Assembly: GCF_017599325.1 (NCBI RefSeq)
Contig: NZ_JAGFVM010000014.1
Span: 1 to 64,000, forward strand
Direction: 5' to 3'
Origin: Marinilactibacillus kalidii
GTDB taxonomy: Bacteria; Bacillota; Bacilli; Lactobacillales; Carnobacteriaceae_A
Length of the DNA stretch: 64,000 nucleotides
A model generated the notes under the pieces. It made no database searches. It saw nothing but the letters and a program-made list of their open reading frames with translations, and was not told the DNA's origin. The translations under genes were made by a program, and so were the position numbers. Below are positions 58,442 through 64,000 of this stretch, piece after piece. Each line of letters starts with the position of its first letter. The stretch's first letter is position 1.

Positions 58442-59164
58442 TCACGAACGGTCATAAATAGGTAGGGTGACTTCTGTCGCAAAAATACCATCTTCCCATT
58501 TACGATTGACAATCCCCTCGTATTTTTCTACTGCTTGATCGATCCGAGATAGTCCATACCCTCTTCGATTGATTTGCTTCAAAGAAAGAAAAGAAGGCTT
58601 AGGATTTTCAATCATCGTATTCGTAACGCTTATGTACAAAGTGTTTTTCATTGGTGCAATATAAAGACGAATAAAATTTTCCTCTCCAGCTTTTTTCCCT
58701 TTCGTTGTTGCTTCCAAGGCATTATTCAACAAATTTCCCAATATGATCGCTAAATCAACATGTTCAATCGATAGATTTTTTGGTGCAATTGCCGTTGCGA
58801 ATAGTTCTACATTATTTCGTTTCGCGCTTGTCAATTTTGTATTTACAATTGCGTCGACCATCGTATTACCCGTCTGAATGATTGTATCTACTTGATTCAG
58901 TTCATTGTTCAGTTGTTTTATGTAATTAGCTAATTCTTCAAATTGCTGCTCTTTCATTAATGTATTCATTACTTGCAAATGATTGCGATAATCATGGCGA
59001 ATCCCTCTCATTTGCCTATATATGGCTTCAATCTCAATCGCATACTGGTCCAGTTCTTGTTCTTGAATTTTATAAAAATCAATCGTCTTTTGCTGTTTAT
59101 ATAAGAAAATGATTGCTACTATACCCAACATCATTATGATTCCTATCCATAGACCACTATTCAT
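58442..59164 (-). CDS. Minimal sensor histidine kinase (GHKL, AgrC/YehU-like)
   Basis: A 240-residue kinase with one membrane helix (about 3-21), a short coiled-coil region, the phospho-acceptor His57 in IRHDYRNHLQV, and a GHKL ATPase with the N-box ILGNLLNNALEA and RRGYGLSRID. AgrC-type kinases usually have five to seven helices as the sensor; here nearly all are missing, so it must sense within the membrane or through a partner, perhaps the ABC exporters. The start is the ATG whose ATGAATAG overlaps the response regulator's stop. It acts with that regulator. Confidence 0.85.
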   Translation of the reverse strand: MNSGLWIGIIMMLGIVAIIFLYKQQKTIDFYKIQEQELDQYAIEIEAIYRQMRGIRHDYRNHLQVMNTLMKEQQFEELANYIKQLNNELNQVDTIIQTGNTMVDAIVNTKLTSAKRNNVELFATAIAPKNLSIEHVDLAIILGNLLNNALEATTKGKKAGEENFIRLYIAPMKNTLYISVTNTMIENPKPSFLSLKQINRRGYGLSRIDQAVEKYEGIVNRKWEDGIFATEVTLPIYDRS

Positions 59165-59888
59165 GGTAAAATACCCCCCCCTTATTGAAGTCCACAAATT
59201 TTTCTTGAACCACTTTAGCCAACCGTCTCGATAATGGAATGTTTTCTCCATTCGAGAGTTTTATATCCGTTTTTAATAAGCGATCGATATATTTTACGTG
59301 AACGATATAACTTCTATGGGTTTGAATGAAGTCATCTGTCAATTTCTCTGAAATTTCCTTTAAAGTCTGATTAGTCGTCACTATCTGCTCCTTTAAATGA
59401 ATCGTACATTCTCTCCGATTCACTTCGATAAAGAGAATATTTTCCAGAAATAACTTAATCCTTTCACCATTGGATTCAATCATTATTGATTCTTTAATCG
59501 CCGGTTTCTTTTCAAGATGGCGTGTCAGTACTCTTTCAATTTTATCTACATGGATTGGTTTAAGTAGGTAATCCATCGCTTGAACATCGTAACCCTGAAC
59601 AGCATATTCCGCAAAAGCTGTCGCAAATACGATAGTGAGCCCTTGTTCTGTTTCCCTGATTTTCTTTGCAACATCCAGTCCATCTAGTTGGTTCATCTCA
59701 ATATCTAAAAAAACAATATCTATCGCCTTGTGATCTTCCAATTCAAATAGAAAAGCTTCACCACTTGAGAATTCGAGTAGTTCTACCGATAAGTTTAACG
59801 TTTCAGCGGATCTTTTAATTAATGACTTCATGCTTTCGATTTGAATGGTTTCATCATCCACTATGGCAATTGTTAACTTTTCTGTCAT
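59157..59888 (-). CDS. LytTR response regulator (AgrA/ComE-like)
   Basis: A 243-residue regulator with a receiver domain (1-120), phospho-acceptor Asp62 in IVFLDIEMNQLDG, Asp pair IVDDE at the N-terminus and Lys in YLLKPIHVDKI, followed by a LytTR DNA-binding domain (about 135-240; IESNGERIKLFLENILFIEV and THRSYIVHVKYIDRLLK). Such regulators typically bind paired direct repeats; none is obvious in 59889-60150, so the target may be elsewhere. It overlaps the kinase gene by 8 bases and is read first. ATG with GGAGG upstream. Confidence 0.93.
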   Translation of the reverse strand: MTEKLTIAIVDDETIQIESMKSLIKRSAETLNLSVELLEFSSGEAFLFELEDHKAIDIVFLDIEMNQLDGLDVAKKIRETEQGLTIVFATAFAEYAVQGYDVQAMDYLLKPIHVDKIERVLTRHLEKKPAIKESIMIESNGERIKLFLENILFIEVNRRECTIHLKEQIVTTNQTLKEISEKLTDDFIQTHRSYIVHVKYIDRLLKTDIKLSNGENIPLSRRLAKVVQEKFVDFNKGGVFYHE

Positions 59889-60123
59889 ACACTACCTCCA
59901 TAACTATTAAGTGGCCTGTTAATTTTTATCGTAATTCATTCTATCATATAGAAATCATCTTTATTTTAATTTTTAAGAATTTATTTATTGTTTGAAAATA
60001 CCAAAAATCTTAATTTATTTAATTCTATTTTCTAGGATTATTCACTATAAGAAAAATCTTTATTTATTTTTGACAACTACTTTACAACGAAAAAATGTAT
60101 GGTATATTTTACATATTGAATAA

Positions 60124-60137
60124 TAAAGTATACTTTA
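60124..60137 (+). promoter_or_regulatory. Palindromic operator before the third XRE gene
   Basis: TAAAGTATACTTTA is a perfect 14-bp palindrome ending about 14 bases before the XRE start codon. A consensus TTGACA lies at 60070-60075, so the palindrome is just downstream of the likely promoter. Confidence 0.6.
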
Positions 60138-60151
60138 AGAAGGAGTTTTTT

Positions 60152-60367
60152 ATGACAAAAAACCTGAAGTTAAAAGCAGCAAGAGCTAAAATGAATCTAT
60201 CTCAGCAAGAACTCGCTGATCAAGTGGATGTGACTAGACAAACGATTGTTGCTATTGAACGAGGAGATTACAATCCTACAATCAATTTATGTATTCGGAT
60301 TTGCCAAACTTTAAACGTTACCTTAAATGACTTATTCTGGGAGGAAATTCCAAATGAAAAATTATGA
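60152..60367 (+). CDS. Small XRE-family transcriptional regulator
   Basis: A 71-residue Cro/C1 helix-turn-helix protein: LKAARAKMNLSQQELADQ, VDVTRQTIVAIERGDYNPTINLCIRI, ending in LNDLFWEEIP. The start is the ATG 8 bases after AAGGAG; a longer frame upstream lies across the promoter. The palindrome at 60124-60137 is its likely site. It is followed by, and overlaps, a membrane protein gene, the reverse of the gene order in the two other modules. It lies divergent from the LytTR operon. Confidence 0.9.
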   Translation: MTKNLKLKAARAKMNLSQQELADQVDVTRQTIVAIERGDYNPTINLCIRICQTLNVTLNDLFWEEIPNEKL

Positions 60368-60785
60368 TGAGTACCAAAAATTTTTACGCTATAAATATGG
60401 GAGTGAATCGTTCATTATAGTTCTTTTTCTTACATTTATTAACTTCTCTGTTCATTTATTTTCTGATAGAAAGTGGGCTGAAAACCAGAGCCTCGAAATG
60501 ATGTTACTAGTATTTATTGCTATTATTTATTCTGCTGTAAGGATGATTTATAGCGGTGCTTATTTCAAGAAAAAACAAAACGGGCCATTTATTGCTATTA
60601 CTTTTGCTTTAATAGGCTTTTGTAACTTGTACTTGGTCTTCACTTCTAATTTCCCAATTATAGAAAATAACATACTCACTTATGATGTTATGAAATTAGT
60701 ATCTAGTATTTTTTTCCTTTCACTTTCGTTAGCCTATTTTGTAAGAACTTTAGTTGAAAAGCGTTTGGAAAAGAATGATGGCTAG
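60354..60785 (+). CDS. Small membrane protein paired with an XRE regulator
   Basis: A 143-residue protein with four hydrophobic segments (about 18-35, 50-68, 80-100 and 115-133) and short basic loops. I do not recognise the family. Its start ATG overlaps the 3' end of the XRE gene by 14 bases and follows GGGAGG at 8-9 bases, so it is translated together with the regulator. Function unknown; a sensor or partner role, as guessed for the other two modules, would be inference only. Confidence 0.82.
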   Translation: MKNYDEYQKFLRYKYGSESFIIVLFLTFINFSVHLFSDRKWAENQSLEMMLLVFIAIIYSAVRMIYSGAYFKKKQNGPFIAITFALIGFCNLYLVFTSNFPIIENNILTYDVMKLVSSIFFLSLSLAYFVRTLVEKRLEKNDG

Positions 60786-60890
60786 TATGAAACTAACTTA
60801 GCTGTAAATCAGCTGTATCTCTTATGTTAAATAATCCTTGAAAAATCCAAATACTATCAATTTATTATTTCGCTTCTTATCTCTAAGCAT

Positions 60891-60938
60891 AAAAACGACC
60901 GTCAAGTCTACCTATTAGGTAAGCTTAACAGTCGTTTT
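60891..60938. terminator. Terminator of the SulP gene
   Basis: Stem AAAACGAC / GTCGTTTT with inner TACC/AGGTA pairing. It follows the SulP gene on the - strand and could also stop the + strand pair. Confidence 0.75.
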
Positions 60939-60941
60939 GAT

Positions 60942-62543
60942 TTATACATAAGGATATTCGATAATTTCATCTTCACCTTCATCGATAATGACTGATGTAA
61001 AGGCATTGGCATTATGGAACATTCGCTTACACTCGTCACTCAAACGAACGATTTTGAAAGTTTTTCCAGCTTCTTCGTAACGTTTCGTGATAGAACTGAT
61101 TGCTTCAACTGCTGAATAATCCGTTACTTTTGCGTATTTAAGATCAAGGATCACTTCATTTGGATCATTGTGTACATCGAACAACTCTTTGAAGTTCAAG
61201 ACAGAACCGAAAAATAATGTTCCATTGATTTTATACGTTTTTTCTTCGCCATTGGTTTCCTCGACATTTGCGTAAATTACTTTCCCTTTTTCCCAAGCGA
61301 AGATCAATGCTGAAACAACAACACCAGAAATAACAGCTGTTGCGAGATCTGCAAAGATTGTAATGACTGAAACGATAATGACAACGAGAATGTCTTGCGC
61401 TGGTACTTTACCTCTGTAGCGCAAGCTCTCCCATTTAAACGTACCAACCACGACCATAAACATAACGCCAACTAGACCAGCTAATGGGATCGCATTAATA
61501 AAACTAGAACCAAACATAATGAAAAACATCAATGCAGAAGCGGCTACTAAACCTGATAAACGATGTCTACCGCCAGATTTAACATTAATGATCGACTGAC
61601 CAATCATTGCATCTCCACCCATGCCACCAAAGAATCCGTTGACCGTATTGGCAAGACCTTGAGCAATAATTTCTTTGTTGGTTCTTCCTCTTGTATTCGT
61701 CATTTCATCTAATACTTGTAAAGTCAACACTGCTTCTGTTAAACCTACTAAGCCTCCTATAACTGCATAGGGGAAAATAATACTCAACGTTTCAAAGTTT
61801 AAGGGGACTTGAGGGATATGAAATCCTGGAAGTCCACCGGCAATTTCCATTCCAGCGAAATCTTGTACGTTTCTTAAATGAATACCATTGTTACCCAACA
61901 CAACTGCTATTACTGTCATGACAATAATTGCAATTAAACTTGATGGGATCGCTTTGGTAAATTTAGGAACAAAATGAATAATCGCCATTGTCAGAAGGAC
62001 AAAACCAATCATCAAAAACAAATCTAATCCTTGCATCCATGTTGATTCGGTTATGGTATTTCCATTTACTTCTGTAATCTGACTGATTTTAAATTGATCC
62101 AATTGTGCGATAAAAATAACAATCGATAACCCATTCAAAAATCCGAGCATCACTGGGTAAGGAATGATGCGTGCATACTTTCCTAACTTAAGTAAACCAA
62201 TACTAACTTGTATAATACCTGTTAATACAACTGTCGCAAATAAATATTCTAGTCCGTGCATAGCAACGAGCGATGCAAATACCACTGCCATAGCTGCCGT
62301 TGATGAACTGATCATTCCGGGTCTTCCTGTAAATAGTGCTGCAATAAATCCAATCATGACAGCAGTCTGTAAGCTTAATATTGGACTAACCCCTGCTACA
62401 AAAGCAAACGCGATCGATTCAGGAATCAGCGCTAAAGCAACTGTTAATCCAGCTAGCACTTCATTTTTAACGACTGATTTATTTTCTTTCATTAACTGCA
62501 TCGGTCGAAATGTTGCATCACCTGAATTTTCTTTATTTTTCAT
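60942..62543 (-). CDS. SulP-family anion transporter with STAS domain
   Basis: A 533-residue membrane transporter of the sulfate permease/bicarbonate type. The N-terminal part has the SulP start AGLTVALALIPESIAFAFVAG (about 29-49) and about ten to twelve helices; GLANTVNGFFGGMGGDAMIG (about 283-302) is a family motif. Residues 430-530 form a STAS domain, with the IDLKYAKVTDYSAVEAI segment. Substrate could be sulfate or bicarbonate; sequence alone does not settle it. AGGAGA ribosome binding site. Divergent from an XRE regulator across a 200-base gap. Confidence 0.92.
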   Translation of the reverse strand: MKNKENSGDATFRPMQLMKENKSVVKNEVLAGLTVALALIPESIAFAFVAGVSPILSLQTAVMIGFIAALFTGRPGMISSSTAAMAVVFASLVAMHGLEYLFATVVLTGIIQVSIGLLKLGKYARIIPYPVMLGFLNGLSIVIFIAQLDQFKISQITEVNGNTITESTWMQGLDLFLMIGFVLLTMAIIHFVPKFTKAIPSSLIAIIVMTVIAVVLGNNGIHLRNVQDFAGMEIAGGLPGFHIPQVPLNFETLSIIFPYAVIGGLVGLTEAVLTLQVLDEMTNTRGRTNKEIIAQGLANTVNGFFGGMGGDAMIGQSIINVKSGGRHRLSGLVAASALMFFIMFGSSFINAIPLAGLVGVMFMVVVGTFKWESLRYRGKVPAQDILVVIIVSVITIFADLATAVISGVVVSALIFAWEKGKVIYANVEETNGEEKTYKINGTLFFGSVLNFKELFDVHNDPNEVILDLKYAKVTDYSAVEAISSITKRYEEAGKTFKIVRLSDECKRMFHNANAFTSVIIDEGEDEIIEYPYV

Positions 62544-62742
62544 TTCTTCTCTCCTTCTTCAGCTAAACCTCTTTATAGCCACAATTAAATATATTAACAC
62601 ATTTATCATTTTAATCAACAAAAAATTCACTTATAGATTAACATTTACATGATAAAGTGTTTTCATTCGGAAAATTAATCTTTAACTTCACATTTCAACA
62701 TGCTATGATATTCATGCTAATAAAAAAACTGAGGTGCCTACA

Positions 62743-63033
62743 ATGGAATTTGGACCCAAAATCAAAGCGTTAAGAATATCCGCAAACATGACTGCAAAAG
62801 AACTTGCGCAGAAAATCGATATTTCTCCTTCTTTCATATCTGCTATCGAACATAATTCGACGAAGTTATCTTTAAAAACCTTATCTCATATTTGTGATGC
62901 CTTAGGCGTTAGTCTATCAGAGTTTTTCAAAGATGAAGCGAGTCCGATTGAAAAAAGATTGAGTACAGTGATTCACGCCTTGCCGGAAGAAAAACAATAC
63001 GATCTACTGAAGTTTCTTGATGGACTTGTCTGA
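62743..63033 (+). CDS. XRE-family transcriptional regulator, SinR-like
   Basis: A 96-residue protein with an N-terminal Cro/C1 helix-turn-helix (FGPKIKALRISANMTAKELA, then ISPSFISAIEHNSTKLSLKTL) and a short C-terminal part (SPIEKRLSTVIHALPEEKQ) that could dimerise as in SinR. The start is the ATG 7 bases after GAGGTG. It is divergent from the SulP gene and followed by the Mn2+ riboswitch unit, without shared signals that I can see. Its target is unknown. Confidence 0.88.
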   Translation: MEFGPKIKALRISANMTAKELAQKIDISPSFISAIEHNSTKLSLKTLSHICDALGVSLSEFFKDEASPIEKRLSTVIHALPEEKQYDLLKFLDGLV

Positions 63034-63070
63034 CCACCTTTTCTATCTATATACAGTAAAAGGATTGTTC

Positions 63071-63099
63071 TTGCTTTTATCTCAATAGTTTTATATAAT
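63071..63099 (+). promoter_or_regulatory. Promoter of the riboswitch/P-type ATPase unit
   Basis: TTGCTT (63071-63076) and a perfect TATAAT (63094-63099) with a 17-base spacer. Transcription should begin about 63106, just before the aptamer. Confidence 0.75.
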
Positions 63100-63115
63100 G
63101 AATTCGACAATATAA

Positions 63116-63215
63116 TATGCTTACGGGAGTAACTTGCAGCGAAAGCTGTTACAGTGCCACCAACCGTAGATACTTGTTTATCTGCTGGTGCTGTATTAAA
63201 TAGTGAGACGTATGC
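63116..63215 (+). ncRNA. yybP-ykoY (Mn2+) riboswitch aptamer
   Basis: The 5' segment CGGGAGTAAC, a GCGAAAGC hairpin loop region, and the 3' segment TAGTGAGACG match the conserved GGGAGUA and AGnnAGAC cores of the Mn2+-sensing yybP-ykoY aptamer. The closing helix P1 pairs GCTTACG (63119-63125) with CGTATGC (63209-63215) apart from one mismatch. A perfect terminator begins within the 3' strand of P1, so bound metal should keep P1 and prevent termination. It precedes a P-type ATPase, a classic target of this riboswitch. Confidence 0.8.
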
Positions 63216-63250
63216 GGAGCTTTTTGCCTCCGCATACGTCTCTTTTTTTC
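63205..63250 (+). terminator. Riboswitch expression platform (intrinsic terminator)
   Basis: A 15-bp perfect stem GAGACGTATGCGGAG / CTCCGCATACGTCTC with an 8-base loop, followed by TTTTTTTC. Its 5' arm shares bases with the aptamer's P1, so the two structures exclude each other. Confidence 0.9.
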
Positions 63251-63290
63251 TATTGAAGGTTCCTTCACGACAGAAAGGATGATTGAGTTT

Positions 63291-64000
63291 ATGCAGTATT
63301 ACCAGCAAAAACCTGAAGACCTATTGTCTTCTTTAGATACAACAAAGGAGGGGTTATCTACTTCCGAGGTGAAAAAACGCCAGGAGGAAAATGGCTTTAA
63401 TGAGCTGGAACAAAAAGAACGCCAGTCTACTTTCTCTTTATTTCTAGAAAGTTTTAAAGATCCCATGGTTATCGTCTTACTGATCGTTGCCATCGTTCAA
63501 GTCATTTTAGGAGAAGCGGTTGAATCAATTATTATTTTTACCGTTCTCGTTATCAATGCCATTTTGAGTGTTGTACAGACAAGAAAAGCAGAGGATTCCC
63601 TTGCTTCACTTAGAGACATGGCTGCACCAACAGCAACCGTTATTCGTGATAAGAGTACACAAAGTGTGCCAGCACGAGAACTTGTTGTAGGTGATGTAAT
63701 CATTTTAGAAGCAGGAAATAATATTCCCGCTGACGGTAGATTATTCGAGGCAGAATCTCTTCAAGTTGAAGAAGGTGCGTTAACAGGTGAGTCTGTTCCT
63801 TCTGATAAAGATGCCAAAACCATCACAGAAGAAACAGGGTTAGCGGATAGATTGAATATGGTGTACAGCGGAACGCTAGTCACTTATGGACGTGCCAAAT
63901 ATGTTGTAACCGGTATTGGCTCAGATACTGAAATGGGTAAAGTAGCAAAATTAATTCAAAATGCTTCTGCCAAACAAACACCGTTACAACGTAAACTCGA
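63291..64000 (+). CDS. P-type cation ATPase (partial; probable Mn2+/Ca2+ exporter)
   Basis: The N-terminal 236 residues of a P2-type ATPase; the gene runs past the window end. The cation-ATPase N-domain (1-70), the first helices (about 58-100) and the actuator domain with TGES (165-168) are visible; the DKTGT phosphorylation site is beyond the window. The reading frame starts at ATG, with AAAGGATGA upstream, about 40 bases after the riboswitch terminator. Related proteins (L. lactis YoaB) are Mn2+-regulated through the same riboswitch and export Mn2+ when it is in excess; substrate here is inferred from that. Confidence 0.93.
   Translation, partial: MQYYQQKPEDLLSSLDTTKEGLSTSEVKKRQEENGFNELEQKERQSTFSLFLESFKDPMVIVLLIVAIVQVILGEAVESIIIFTVLVINAILSVVQTRKAEDSLASLRDMAAPTATVIRDKSTQSVPARELVVGDVIILEAGNNIPADGRLFEAESLQVEEGALTGESVPSDKDAKTITEETGLADRLNMVYSGTLVTYGRAKYVVTGIGSDTEMGKVAKLIQNASAKQTPLQRKL

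Overview
The window comes from a low-GC Gram-positive bacterium, most likely of the order Lactobacillales. I favour Carnobacteriaceae or an Enterococcaceae-like relative but cannot fix the genus. The grounds are AT-rich DNA with strong AGGAGG-type ribosome binding sites, a complete mevalonate route to isoprenoids with a type 2 IPP isomerase, a glycerol-3-phosphate oxidase operon with a PTS-phosphorylatable GlpK, a beta-glucoside PTS, PotABCD, CcpA-type cre motifs and PurR-type boxes. No rRNA, tRNA or CRISPR array was seen.

Layout. 1-5.4 kb is an accessory island at the 3' side of guaA: an IS30-family element, a PD-(D/E)XK nuclease with an unassigned helical N-terminus, and a tight three-gene operon that I read as sce7726 family - sce7725 family - RES-domain protein. 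It is the best candidate here for a poorly described (defence or toxin-like) system. 5.4-12 kb holds guaA with PurR-box-like sites, two small membrane protein/XRE regulator modules with obvious operator repeats, a NERD-HRDC protein, a YghU-like GST and an unassigned protein. 12-16.2 kb is glpK-glpO-glpF with cre sites. 16.5-20 kb has a Mga-type regulator overlapping a flavoprotein that lacks the redox cysteine, plus small membrane proteins. 20.3-24.8 kb has a phosphoesterase and a beta-glucoside locus (GntR regulator, phospho-beta-glucosidase, and an EIIBCA permease that appears to have lost most of its EIIC domain). 25-31 kb has coaA and the mevalonate operon mvaK1-mvaD-mvaK2-fni, followed by an unassigned HEYGH membrane protein. 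31-40 kb has azlCD, pdp and the oligopeptide transporter oppBCDF with oppA set apart. 40-44.8 kb has threonine catabolism (kbl and an SDR-type threonine dehydrogenase), rpiA and an M20 amidohydrolase. 44.9-54.5 kb has potABCD, an oxidoreductase, murB, an ExoA-like nuclease, carbonic anhydrase, a GNAT and an aldo/keto reductase. 54.7-60.8 kb has two heterodimer-like ABC exporters behind a LytTR two-component system with a minimal kinase, and a third XRE/membrane module. 60.9-64 kb has a SulP transporter, an XRE regulator, and a P-type ATPase cut by the window end behind a convincing yybP-ykoY (Mn2+) riboswitch with a perfect terminator.

How it works together: most of the window is core metabolism in short operons separated by strong hairpin terminators, often shared by convergent genes. 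Accessory content concentrates at 1-5.4 kb, with smaller pockets at 7.4-11.1 kb and 54.7-60.8 kb. All family names come from recognising motifs in the translated sequence; no database search was run.
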